A stretch of 64,000 nt of DNA, from contig PUDQ02000001.1 in NCBI GenBank assembly GCA_002964805.2, forward strand, positions 6,534,001-6,598,000. The letters run 5' to 3'. Within the stretch, counting starts at the first letter, position 1, and each line of letters starts with the position of its first letter. Both the position numbers and the translations under genes were made by a program. The notes below the pieces were generated by a model that was given only the letters and a program-made list of their open reading frames with translations, was not told the DNA's origin and searched no databases. The DNA is from Trametes villosa (Eukaryota; Basidiomycota; Agaricomycetes; Polyporales; Polyporaceae). Positions 21,959 through 32,766 of the stretch are shown one piece after another.

Positions 21959-23922
21959 TTGTCCACGGGATCCCCTCATATCTATCAGATACTTCAGTGC
22001 GCAGGACTCGTGTTCGACCACCAGCAACGCATGTTCCACTTCATGGTCGTCATCGTCGCCGACAAAGTACGCATCCTCCGCATCGACCGTTCCGGCATCT
22101 TCGTCACGCGGCTCTTCAGCTACAAGGCCTCCGGGAATCCGCTCCTCGAGTTCTTCTGGCGCTTCGCTCGCCTATCCGCGGAAGAACGGGGCGAGGATCC
22201 GACAGCGGAGAGGGTGCCGCACGACTCCGGGCACGCCAACCTGATGCGGGCGAAGGTCATGACGGCCCCTAAGGACTACGTGCGGGATCTCTTCGCGGAG
22301 TCGCTCGACGAGACCTGGGATTGGTGGCTGTTGAAGATCGAAGCTGAGGACGCGTCGGGCGGCAAGTCGGGAATCCGGAGGTTCCTCGTCGGGAAACCTC
22401 ACTTCATAGCGAGTGGCCTAGCTAGTCGAGGGACGCGCGGCTACGTTGCCCTCGACTTCGATAACGCGAGCTCGCCGTTCGTGTACCTGAAGGACTCGTG
22501 GCGCGTCGTTCACGATGAGACCAGGAAGGAAGGCAATGTACTCGACACGCTCAACGCAGCGAAGGTCCCCCACGTCCCCACCCTTCAGTGTCACGGAGAC
22601 TTAGGTCAAACCACGCTCGCGCAAGAACTTTGGCACAAGTACAATCCTGCCGTGCCGCCGGAGACTCCGTGCCCACTCAAGAAACACACCCATTATCGTC
22701 TCGCGGTCAATGAGGTCGGCAAACCATTGACCGAGTTCAAAAATGGGCGCGAACTCGTCCGAGCACTGTCCTGTGTCATCAAAGGTATGTGCCCCCTTTT
22801 GCCTCGCTCAGTGGAGCAATGACGTTCACTACTCACGTCTGCATTCTCAGCACACCGACGGGCCTGCACGGTCGGATTTATCCATCGCGACATGAGTGTG
22901 GGTAATGTACTACTCTTCCCGAACAAGAAAGGTAAATGGATGGGGATGCTGAACGACTGGGAGTTGTCGACGGCCATAGATAGCACGTCGCCCACCGGGC
23001 GGCAGCCCGACCGAACGGTACGAGTCCTTCCTACACTGAGTTTGGCCCCAAACTGAGTGCGCTGCAGGGCACATGGCAGTTCCTCTCAGCGCAGGCCCTT
23101 ACCGACAGCAAGAAGCCGATCGTCGTTCCAGACGAACTCGAGTCGATCTTCCACGTACTTCTCTACGTGTCGATCCGGTTCCTCCCCCACAACTGTGCGA
23201 AGGAGAAGGTCGGCAGGCTGATGTACCTCTATTTCGACGACTTCGACATCGTCGACAACAGCTTCGCTTGCGGCCATGTGAAGAGGTATTGCATGGAGAC
23301 CGGGAGGATCAGGTTCGACGGGAATCGCGAGCTGCGGTTCACCACCCGCGAAAACGGCACTGAGGAGCACCCCGTCGGCAAGCTTATCCGCACGCTCCTC
23401 TCTTGGTTCAAGGCATACTACGCCGTGCACTACGATAAACCTACGGTCTCTGAAAACGGTACGGCGACAGCGAAGGGTTCCGTTCTGGAATCTGAGGATG
23501 CCGACAAAGTACTACTCGACGATGAGTCGGATTCCGAGGACTCGGACGATGACTCCGATGATGTCGACTCCGATGACGGGGAAGAGGACGAGGACGACGG
23601 GCGTGCATCCGAGAGCTCAGCCCCGGCGCGCAACGCTGTCCTTCGGCGACGTGCGCGAAAGCTTCAGAAACACGTCACTATCGCTCGTTTGTTCAAGGAG
23701 TACACGACTTCTTCTGAGCTTAATTGGCCCAAGCTCGACAAATGCGCGGACAAGAAGCCCGAGAAGGGCTACAGTCCTCAAGACGATTTCGAGCGCGCCC
23801 TTGCCGCCCAAGTTGCCTTGCCCTGGCTGACGTCGGGCCAGGGCACCAAGCGTCCCGCTAGCGACGACGAAGTCTCGGAGCCTCCTTCCACTCCGAAGCG
23901 CAGGAACACCGACGGGTTTTAA
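21959..23922 (+). CDS. FunK1 fungal-type kinase, 5'-truncated copy
   Basis: Three exons: about 21959-22784, 22851-23017 and 23068-23922, canonical joins, about 615 residues. FunK1 is a kinase-like family expanded in Agaricomycetes. The catalytic loop reads FIHRDMSVGNVLL and the metal-binding motif is LNDWELS in place of DFG, as in the family. The C-terminal region has an acidic linker (repeated DSEDSDDD-type residues) and ends with PPSTPKRR. Alignment by eye to the full copy at 34529-37116 begins at about 21980 (QILQCAGLVFDHQQ against QVLAYAKSVFDHQH). About 160 N-terminal residues of the full copy have no counterpart. The retained frame is open and all introns are at equivalent positions, so loss of the 5' end looks recent or the fragment is still expressed. 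It may be a pseudogene; no promoter is evident. Confidence 0.75.
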
Positions 23923-24771
23923 CGTTCGTGATCCCTTCACCTCTTGGACACCCAGGCGCTATCGCCTCGCATTCCCACTGGCGGGCCTCTACCAGTGTAT
24001 TCTCCGCTCGCTTTGCCCCCCGGCGTCCGCCTGTTGCGTTTAACGCTTATCTATCCCCACCACCTTCCCCCCAATCCCTACCACGCTCTCCTTCTGCTCA
24101 GCGATGTCTCGGTTTTGTTCTTCACCCGCGACTGTTTTGCGCTCACTGAGCGCCCGCGGATTTGACGCCAGTATGCATCGATGTCGCTACGCTATCACAC
24201 ATCCTACACCCTATATCCAGCTACTAGCACATCCCGAAGTACTCCATGTCGCGGACTGCGCCCAGGAACCCTAATGTACATACCCACATCGTACTTACTA
24301 GCTACTGTTTCTCGCGATACTCTCTCGTCGCTATGTCACACCTTCCCCGATACTATGCCTACTCACGACGTCTTGCTGTGGCCTCGCAAGGGCACAGCAA
24401 CTTCACGAGAGTTCTGTCTGTGTTGGATCCGCGTTTTACGCTGAGCTGAGGCAGGTTCGGTAGGATCAGAGACGCGATCGTCCGTGTAGGGCCCACAAAG
24501 GGTTCGAGTCGAGGCTGCGACGTGGTGCGTCGCAGTCATTCACCGCAAGGAGGGATGGTCCGTTCGGTATTGCAGAAGACAGGGCGGTGCTTCGAAAAAA
24601 AGACGTTGCGGTATGTCAACATGGGGGCGACACGGCCGCACCGGAGAGCCCTAGGTAGTCTATGGCGTCACCGCCCGTACCAGTAGCAGCAGCCTGAGCA
24701 ATCCTCAAGACGACGCCATCGCCCAATACAAGTTTGCCGTCCTACAGCCCGACGCGTTAGACCAGCCAAAG
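23923..24771. other. Intergenic; holds part of a duplication
   Basis: 3' flanks of the kinase and of the PTAR1-like gene. From about 24663 it resembles the sequence from about 63815 near the window end. Confidence 0.6.
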
Positions 24772-24850
24772 TCACTGCAGCGACATTGCATCACGCACCT
24801 TCCACCGCAACCAAGCCAGGAAGCGCGTCGCATGATCACGCACCAGGGCG
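24663..24850. repeat. Diverged duplication, copy A
   Basis: Shares ordered blocks such as CCTGAGCAATCCT with 63815-64000 and includes the 3' end of the PTAR1-like gene. Divergence is clear but the order of blocks is kept. Confidence 0.65.
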
Positions 24851-26094
24851 TCCTCCCCAGACAATGCATTCGACCTGTCGTCCGCTCTCCCACCACTGAG
24901 AACCCGCATAGCGAGAGCGCGGACATCGTCGCGCACACGATCGGACGTGCCAGGCGCTGGGTGCGCATCAGAGGTTTTGAATAGCGGGTCCAGTGAGCCT
25001 CGGAGGTAGAGCCAGAGCGCTTCATGCGAGGGGTATGTCTTCACCAGCGACCACGCGTGCTCGCACACACTCTCCTTCTCCTCGGACGGGCTGACCTCCA
25101 TATGGCCTCCTGCGGCGACAGCAATTGCGTGCCCGAGTTCGCGTAGCCCACGATCGAGGTCTTCGAGAAGACACGCGTATTGCATGGCGGAGTAGTCGGA
25201 GACGTGCCTCTCGATCCATCGACGGATGTGCCCCTTCTCCTCCTTCCAGACGCCCAGTAACCCGGCGGCCGCGTCGCGCCCCGCGCCTCCTCGAAGAAGT
25301 GCAGCGAGTGCCTCCGCGCACAGGTACCGGTGGGCCCACGCATAGTAGTTCCGCGGGTAGATCTCGCATGCCTGCGCAACGACGGCGAACTCCCCACGCA
25401 ATGCGTCCGCGGCCATGACGAGGCCGCACAACGAATCCTCCCTGTCTCCTGCAAGAGTATCAGACACCGCGCTGGCGCCCTGTGCAACGCTGCTGGAGGA
25501 GGGAGGGTCGGTCCGATGGATGCGCCGTAGGAGCCAGCGTCGGTGGTGCCAAAGGATAGACTGTTTCGCGGCCTCGTGCAATGTCAACAGCGCAGACACG
25601 AACTGTATCTCCTGCGCGGCGCCAAGCATGCCATGCTGCACGAGTCGTTTCCGCGCGTTGAGAGCGCTCTGGTGTGCAGCATTGACAAGGAGGAGTACCG
25701 AAGAGGATGCAAGGGTCTCTGCCACGTCCGCACTCACAAGCGCGTCGGGAGAAGACGCCGTCGAAGCCGTTCGATGTTGCCGACGAAGACGTTCGCGACA
25801 GCGTCGGAAAATCGATACGCCCTCCAGGTAGACCTTGTAGGCGAGTTTCTTCGGTACGCCGAGGTTGCCTTCGATGAGGAGGAATGGCGCATGGGGATTG
25901 GTTTCCCCGGGCGCGTCTTCCGCGAGCCACACGGGTAGGATCTCAATAGATGCCCTGATCATGAAGCATATACCGATGATTAGCGACCTTCTTTTATGAG
26001 CACCGTCAACGAGGAAGATCGCACTAACGGGGGTACGGCCAAAAGCTGACCGAGTTTTACAAACTCCGCAGACATTCTGTACGCTCCGAGTCAT
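24772..26094 (-). CDS. PTAR1-like prenyltransferase alpha-repeat protein
   Basis: An intronless frame of up to 440 residues. It shows prenyltransferase alpha-subunit repeats: SILWHHRRWLL near residue 185, YPRNYYAWAHRYLC near 248, and weaker ones (SYSAMQYACLLEDL-like and YPSHEALWLYLRG). This matches protein prenyltransferase alpha subunit repeat-containing protein 1, a relative of the alpha subunits of farnesyl- and geranylgeranyltransferases; in animals PTAR1 is linked to Rab prenylation. The homologous part seems to begin at MIRASIEILPVWLAED (ATG about 25961). The 44 residues before it are unlike the rest, so the true start may be internal or an upstream exon may be missed. The C-terminus reads RDHATRFLAWLRWKVRD. 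A second 3' end is found at 63916-63999. Confidence 0.75.
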   Translation of the reverse strand: MTRSVQNVCGVCKTRSAFGRTPVSAIFLVDGAHKRRSLIIGICFMIRASIEILPVWLAEDAPGETNPHAPFLLIEGNLGVPKKLAYKVYLEGVSIFRRCRERLRRQHRTASTASSPDALVSADVAETLASSSVLLLVNAAHQSALNARKRLVQHGMLGAAQEIQFVSALLTLHEAAKQSILWHHRRWLLRRIHRTDPPSSSSVAQGASAVSDTLAGDREDSLCGLVMAADALRGEFAVVAQACEIYPRNYYAWAHRYLCAEALAALLRGGAGRDAAAGLLGVWKEEKGHIRRWIERHVSDYSAMQYACLLEDLDRGLRELGHAIAVAAGGHMEVSPSEEKESVCEHAWSLVKTYPSHEALWLYLRGSLDPLFKTSDAHPAPGTSDRVRDDVRALAMRVLSGGRADDRSNALSGEDALVRDHATRFLAWLRWKVRDAMSLQ

Positions 26095-26581
26095 CCAAGC
26101 TGTGATGCGGTCAGCCTGGCATCGATATCAGCTCGAAGCTCTATAAGATGAAAAATACTGCAAGTTGCTACGCACCCAGTGCTCGAGTGTAGCAAGGTAA
26201 GTCCGCAGTGGCACTACGCGGCGGTTCTGGTCTGCAGACATCGGGCGCCACGTGGCGAGGTCGAGCAAGGACTGCTACCAAACCTTATCGGTGTATGTTG
26301 GTACACACCACATAGCGATGTCGACCGGACCCCTTTGCCGCACGCGTAGCGTAATCAACGTCCACGGGACATTGAGGAAGCAGCAGATGCGCTCTAAACA
26401 GTACAATACCCTGAGAATGATAGTGCGTAGTAGAGTCGAGGCCCTATCGACAGTCATATTACAAGACGAGAGGGAAAGATACACGGTCTGCAAAGACGAG
26501 TATGTGAGTCAAGATATCGATACAAGTCGAGGACAGCTGAAGTCACCGGATAATACACTGCAGCATGATGGATAGCGTCCT
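26095..26581. other. Intergenic, nothing recognised
   Basis: About 490 bases between the PTAR1-like gene's 5' end and the SAP/ankyrin-like gene's 3' end. No coding or RNA feature seen. Confidence 0.5.
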
Positions 26582-27960
26582 TCAGTTCAGATACTGTAAC
26601 TTGGACCACTCCTTGTCGTTCGCGTTGAAGTCCACCCCCTTGCGCCGCCACCACTCCCGCGCCTCCTCTCCGCCGCCGATCGCATCCTCGAGAGCCTCCT
26701 CGATGTCGCACATCCGGTACTGTATGGGCAGTCCGCTCTTGTCCCACCACTCGAGCACCTCCGGGCGGTTATGGCGCGACGCGCCCGTAAGCGCCTCCTG
26801 GTCGAAGATCATCTGCATCCCACTCCCGAGCCACCACTGCAGCACCTCGACCTTGCCGTGGCAGCTCGCGTGGTATAGCGCCTGGCGGTCGTACTTGGGC
26901 TCGAGCTGCGAGCTCGCCCACCACTCGAGCGCCTCGACGTGTCCCGCCGTGCTCGCCATGTCCATCACGCGGCCGATCTTGAGCGGGAGGCGGTAAGCCG
27001 GGTCAAGGCTCTTCTCCTTCCACCATTCAAGTACCGCAATGCGGTTTTTAGCCGAGGCGCTTTCGAGCGCGGCTTCGGTGTACTCGAAGGGAAGGCCCGA
27101 GTGCAACCACCAGTCTAGCGAGGGCACCTGGCCATTACGCGAGGCGCCGTCCACGGCATCGGCAATAGACTGGGGCGAGGGTAGAGGGAGTGCGTCGGGG
27201 TGATTTCGGGTCTGCTTCCACCAGTTGAGGACGGCGGTGCGGCCGTGGAGGGAGGCTGTGATGATGAGGAGGTCGTGTTTGTACATGGACAGGAAGACGG
27301 AGCGGTGGTGGGTGAAGAGGTACTCCAGAACGTTGACGTAGCTGAAGCGCACCGCGAGCACCGCGCTCACCTTCGTCGGCCGGTGGGTCGCGGGATCAGC
27401 GGCGCGGATGAGGGGAATGTATCCGCTGAGGATCGCGTGGTCGCATGCGTTCGCGCGTGTCCATGGGGCGGGTTGGGGGAGAGAGGTGGGCACACCGACT
27501 GCTTTGGCAAGCTCCCAATCGCCTACGTGGTCCATGATGTCCGCGAGGACCTCAACGGGGAGATCGGGCGCAAGAACCTGACGTCCGCGGGGTCTTGAAC
27601 TTGAAGCATCGTAGTGGCTTTTTGGAGTCTCCTCTCCGTCGTGATTGGTAGGGAAGTGGTAGGTGTGGATGTCGAACTGGGCGAGTCTCGAGGAGAGCTC
27701 CTCGTCCGATCCGGAGGTAGGTAGGGAGCGTACTTTGAGGAAGAGGACGAGTTGTTCGTGGGTCAGGCGGCGGTACGCTTCGTGAACTTGTTCTACAGAA
27801 CGTTCATAACTCTACCGCGCGGTCAGCAAGCTAGGTAGGCCAACAAAAATGCGCACATACTGACAGCCATACGCCGGAGTCTCGCAGAACGTTGGTGAGT
27901 GGTGGGGGTCGGAGATCATGAGGATCGAAGCGAGCGTCTTCTCTGCGCGGATTCTCAGTA
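26582..27960 (-). CDS. SAP / F-box-like / ankyrin-like repeat protein
   Basis: The main exon is 27811-26582 (410 codons), preceded by an exon ending at 27861 over a 49-base intron. Upstream of about 27960 the start is not resolved. Domains in order: a SAP-like helix pair (LTHEQLVLFLKVRSLPTSG, with DEELSSRLAQF), a short F-box-like helix (DLPVEVLADIMDHVGDWELA), then 7-8 ankyrin-like repeats each ending in a conserved WW, such as VLEWWKEKSLDP, ALEWWASSQLEP, VLQWWLGSGM and VLEWWDKSGLP. Such WW-containing repeats are common in uncharacterised basidiomycete proteins. The layout suggests a substrate adaptor that binds nucleic acid or protein, but that is inference. The repeat helices are regular and the frame is clean, so the gene looks functional. 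Confidence 0.7.
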
Positions 27961-27961
27961 A

Positions 27962-28739
27962 TGTAGTCTCTTTTGGGATGATTAGTAGTGAACGGTAGTC
28001 AAGACTTATACTGCTTCAAGGCGTTCATAGGCCTGACTTACCTAGTCAACATGTAGTTACTTACCCGGAAACACGCGCCGGGCCGACGTGTCCTACGTGT
28101 CCAACCTTTTAGTGCAATTACTGTGTATAAACGATTATAGATTAGGATCGTATAGTGACTAGCTTTACTTTACTTCTGACCCTAAGATCCCACTAATCGA
28201 TTTGTAACCGGTATTTAGTGTGTGACGGGCGCCAATTCCCTGGCAGGGGATTGGAACTAGGCGGCGTGCGTGCGCGACCGCGTGCTGCCCACGTCCATGC
28301 GTCCATTGCGTCCATCACACTCCATCCCGCCACTACTACGAGTATGTACGGTCGATCGCCCGCCCTTGGCCAATATGATGCGCGTGCAAGCCCTCGCTAC
28401 ACTCTGGGCGACTCTTTTGTAATGTCCTACCCCGGGCCCGATCATCACCTCCATGGCACCCCGAGGCGAGGTTGACCGGCACGCGGACGACCTCCTTGCG
28501 TTGGGCCCGCACCCTCCCGGGCCTTTGGCATGGTGGTTGACAACGTTGAAGGTGTGCGCTAAAGCTTTCCCTAGTAGTTACACTCCTGTTATGTGTCTGC
28601 ACTGATGTTCGTACTTCGCTCAAATTGGCGCCCACAATCACCGAGGCCATGTGCACTCGGTATTGAATATTTGAATAATGTCGGCCCTTGTAAAGAGTCG
28701 ACATCAATCCTGCGACTCAGGTTGAGGCTTGCCGGCCAC
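27962..28739. other. Intergenic, AT-rich
   Basis: Contains GGGCGCCAAT at 28224-28236 and its inverted match near 28630. At about ten matching bases without a target duplication, this is too little to call an element. Confidence 0.4.
28732..28739. repeat. Target-site duplication, left
   Basis: CCGGCCAC, immediately outside the left end of the element; identical to 29187-29194. Confidence 0.9.
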
Positions 28740-29186
28740 TAGGGTGCCGTGAAGAATGGGGTATTTAATAACCAACAATTAATCACACCTGTTATAAACA
28801 TGTTAGTAACTGTGTGTTATGAACGGGCCCAGGAGGGGCGGTGATTTATGGTGAATAATTACCAAGGCGAAGCACGACCTGACCTCCTCGGCGGGTGTCC
28901 CGGGGGGCTGGAGGCTCGTATGGGGATGCGGAGGGCGAGGAGACGGCTGCCCAACCGCGATCGTCGGCTCATGAACGATTTCAGATGCCCAACTCGCGAG
29001 CCGATGAGGGGGCGGGGACTTTCAAACAGAAATTTCTAACTTGTTGAATACTGTTACAAATCATTTGTAACCAGTTTGTAACCTTCCATTAGCAGCTGTT
29101 ATTAACCCTTGTGATAAATGCCTTCGGGGTGCCAATAGTTTCTAACTGTTGGTTATTAATGCTGGTGAATTTATCACGGCACCCTA
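28740..29186. mobile_element. Non-autonomous hAT-like inverted-repeat element
   Basis: A 447-bp element starts TAGGGTGCCGTGA and ends TCACGGCACCCTA, a perfect 13-bp terminal inverted repeat. Imperfect pairing continues inward (GTATTTAATAACCAACA against TGTTGGTTATTAATGC). It is flanked on both sides by the identical octamer CCGGCCAC (28732-28739 and 29187-29194), an 8-bp target-site duplication. Eight-base duplications plus TAGGG/CAGGG-type ends are typical of hAT elements (Mutator-like elements make 8-11). The interior codes for nothing convincing; the open frame at 28848-29039 is short and arginine-rich. The intact duplication indicates a fairly recent insertion. Confidence 0.9.
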
Positions 29187-29194
29187 CCGGCCAC
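29187..29194. repeat. Target-site duplication, right
   Basis: CCGGCCAC, immediately outside the right end of the element; identical to 28732-28739. Confidence 0.9.
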
Positions 29195-29415
29195 CCTCGG
29201 ACGAAGAAGTCGAGATCTTCTTGACTTTCATGACTGACACTTACTAACCCGTTACTTACTATGATAATCTGTTTACAATCGGTTACTTACTGTGTGCTGA
29301 TTACATACACTTTTCGAGTAAACATAATCTAAATGGTTGGAGCCTTACTTCGCATTTCGCATCTTGACCACGACCGCCACGACCACCACGACCACTGCCC
29401 ACCCCTGTGCGGGCA

Positions 29416-32400
29416 ATGTCGCTCAAGACAGGGAAGATGCGCAAGGCCAGCCTCGCCACGTTCTGTGTTGTCACTCTCGCTGTCCTCGCCAGCGCGAACG
29501 TAGGTACACTCTGTATCCCAGGCCGCTCCAGCTTACATTCCTGCAGGATGCGTCCGGCAGACGTGGTGAAGCTCTCGAGACCATTGACCCTGCGGTAGAA
29601 GGTACTTTGCCCAAAACAACACGTAGAACACGTCCCTGATTCTAATGGCTCAGCATCTAGGGCGTACAAGCAGGCCGTCTCGACCCTTGCCACCCTGACC
29701 GCCCTACCACCCATGCAGTCCGAAGAACCCTCGCACCATACATCCGGATACCCACTCTCCTCTTTTCTTCCGAGCATCCAGGGCCAAGGGCCGATCGCCA
29801 GCGCCATGCGAATACTGGTCAAGCTCAAGAATCACTCGTGGCTGCCGTCCGTCGTGACAGAGTACCTGGGGCGAGAGCTGTCAAGCGGGAAGAGGCGAGA
29901 AGAGGAAGTCCGGGGGAAGGCGGTCAAGGTGATCGACCTGCTACAACACGCCGCAGAGCTGGGGAACACAGATGCGATGTACACACTCGGGCAAATATCT
30001 CTTGTGAGTGTTCCTGCTTCCTCTCGCGCCCTCAGTCTTCTTAGTTCTGGCCCCAGTTCCCTCCAAATGCATACTTCCCCGCAGATCCTACCACTGCGTA
30101 CGAGTCATTCGACACGCACGCGCTATTAACTGGCAACGCCACATCCCAAGCGTTGGTCGGCTTCTTCCACAGCACAGGCTACCACAGCGTCGTCCCTGCG
30201 GACCAAGCCAAAGCGCAGCTATACCTCACCTTTGCAGCTCATGGAAACCACAAGGGCGCGCAGATGGCGTTGGGCTACCGTTACTGGTCCGGGATTGGCG
30301 TGGCGGAGAACTGCATGATCGCGCTTGACTGGTACGAAGACGCAGCGGAGCAAGGTACGCTGAATCGCGAGCGCAAAAAGAACCAGCCTTGACACCAATT
30401 CCAGCCATGGCGAAGTTCCTCTCGGGACCGCCAGGAGGCCGGACACTGCCCCTGCTACCACCCCGACTGTCTGACCTCGTCGGCGGTGTATTCGGTCCTG
30501 GTGCCAGTGTCGCTTCGACTGGGCTCAACGCCGGCCGCGCTGTCATCAAGACTGCCAACGCTCGTGCAGCAGGCGAGACGTGGGAAGACCTGTTGGAATA
30601 TTACCTGGTAGGTACTCCAGAGCACCTCAGCGTAGAGCACCGCTAACATGTAGCAGTTCAACGCAGACCGCGGCGAGATCGACTTCGCCTACCGTCTAGG
30701 CAAGATCTTTTACCAGGGCAGCATCTACGGCGCGCCCGGCGGGGTCTCCTCCGGGGGCGACGGCGCGAGCGCGATCCCGCGGGACTTCCACCGCGCGCGC
30801 TACTACTTCCTCCGCATCGCGCGGCAAGTCTGGCCGCGCGACCCCGCGAACCCGCGGCAGCCGCATGTGTCCACGAAGGACGAGGGTCACGCCTCGGTCG
30901 GCTACGCTGCGCCCGCGGCCGGGTATCTCGGCCGGATGTACCTGCGCGGGGAGGGTGTGAAGCAGGACGCGGTGATGGCGAAGATGTGGTTCGAGCGCGG
31001 CGCGGAGTACGGCGACAAGGAGAGCCACAACGGACTGGGCATCATCTGGCGCGACGGTCTGGTCGACGGCAAGAAGGAGCTGAAGCGGGCGATGGGCCAC
31101 TTCGCGGCTGCTGCTACGCAGGAGCTTGCCGAGGCGCAGGTCAACATTGGGAAGTACCATTACGGTAGGCCGCGTCCTCTATGTCTTCCTGTAATCGTGT
31201 ACTCACGAGCCGGAAGAGCGCGGAGACTTGAAACTCGCTACGGCGTACTTTGAGACCGCCCTGCGGCAGGGCTCTCCGTTCGAAGCGTACTACTACCTTG
31301 CGGACATCCAGGCCAGACAAGCGCGGGCGTCGATGATCCCGGCCGAGATCGCGGGCAGCTCCTGTGCGATCGCGGTATCGTTCTACAAGCTCGTCGCCGA
31401 GCGCGGGACTTGGGAGGACAACCTTCTCAAGGACGCAGACGACACGTGGAACCTTGGCACCGAGCGCGGCAGCGAAATGGCGATGCTGCGCTGGTGGGTC
31501 GCCGCGGAGCGCGGGTACGAGGTCGCGCAGAACAACCTCGCGTTCGTGCTCGACCAAGGTGAGCGCGCCGGCGATGTGCTTCTCGCGTGCACAGCGGACT
31601 GACGGCGCTGTAGACAAGAGCATCCTTCGTTTCACACGCTTCGCGCCGTACTCGCCGTCGAACGACACCGCGCGCCTGGCGCTTACGCAGTGGATCCGGT
31701 CCGCCGCGCAGCGGAACGTCGACGCGCTCGTCAAGGTCGGCGACTACTACTACCACGGGCTTGGCGTCCCGGACGAGCCCGAGAGCGTGCGCTGGGAGAA
31801 GGCGGCAGGGTATTACCAGTCCGCGGCGGACACGCAAATGAGCGCGCTCGCAATGTGGAACCTGGGATGGATGTACGAGAACGGCATTGGGGTGCCCCAG
31901 GTATGTTGGCGGTGGTATGTACGGGATACCGTATTCTAATGATACGGGGGTGCAGGACTTCCACCTCGCCAAGCGGCACTACGACCTCGCGTACGAGACA
32001 AATAGCGAGGCCTACCTCCCTGTCCTCCTGTCTTTAATCAAGCTCCACGCGCGAAGCCTCTGGCACACGCTCATGGGCGGGCAGAACGGTTTGAGCTTCT
32101 GGGAAGGCGACGAGGACGACGGTGAGTGTACCGCAAGCACCGCTGCGCGCTGTGCTGACAATGATGCCTTGCAGGCCGATCCTACTATGACCACCCGGAC
32201 GCTCGAGAAATCGATGGTGCGACAGACCAGAATGGCGGGCAACCGACGCTCGAGGAGGGCGAAGAGTTCGACGACGGGCCGTGGTACATGGGCAAGGCGC
32301 GCGACGAGTTCAACCGGCGTCAGCGCGGGCATGACCGAGAACGCGAGCGGGCAGGGCGCGAAGAGGAAGATCCTGTACAGGTACGTCGTCATCCCGCGCA

Positions 32401-32766
32401 CCGATGCCTCAGCGAAGGATAGAGTACTGACGTCCATGCGCACAGTGGGCACGCGAGCGCCGTCAAGCGGAAGCCGACCGGGACGGCGACTTCGGGCCCG
32501 AGGATTACTTCGACGCGGCGCTGCGAGGGAACCGGTACCGCGAGGAAGACGACGTGGACGAGTTTGCAGAGACCATGCTTCTTGTGGTGCTGTGCGTGCT
32601 CGTGTCCGTACTCCTGTACGTGCGCGGGCGGTGGGTCGAGCGGCTGCGGCAGGAGGAGGAGCAACGCAGGCAGGCGAACGGGCAGCCTCCGCGTCCGCCG
32701 CAGGACAGGGGCGTGTTCCCGCCACCGGGCGACCCTGCGCAGGAGGATTGGGCTATTCTGCGATGA
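29416..32766 (+). CDS. HRD3/SEL1L-like ERAD component
   Basis: Eleven exons: 29416-29499, 29547-29601, 29654-30003, 30057-30354, 30405-30607, 30657-31164, 31217-31558, 31614-31900, 31956-32121, 32175-32380 and 32446-32766, giving 939 residues. The protein has a signal peptide (ATFCVVTLAVLASAN), many Sel1-like repeats (NTDAMYTLGQI, AQMALGYRYWSGIGV, AGYLGRMYLRGEGV, DALVKVGDYYYHGLGV, AMWNLGWMYENGIGV) and a single membrane segment near the C-terminus (MLLVVLCVLVSVLLYV), followed by a basic cytosolic tail. This is the architecture of Hrd3/SEL1L, the lumenal partner of the Hrd1 ubiquitin ligase that presents misfolded proteins in ER-associated degradation. A second in-frame ATG at 29437 would give a more compact signal peptide. 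The exon starting at 31217 needs the AAG acceptor rather than the nearer GAG. The gene appears intact. Confidence 0.9.

Noticed and set aside
28224..28640. Short inverted match GGGCGCCAAT as possible second transposon
   Set aside because: Only about ten matching bases, no extended inverted repeat and no flanking duplication.
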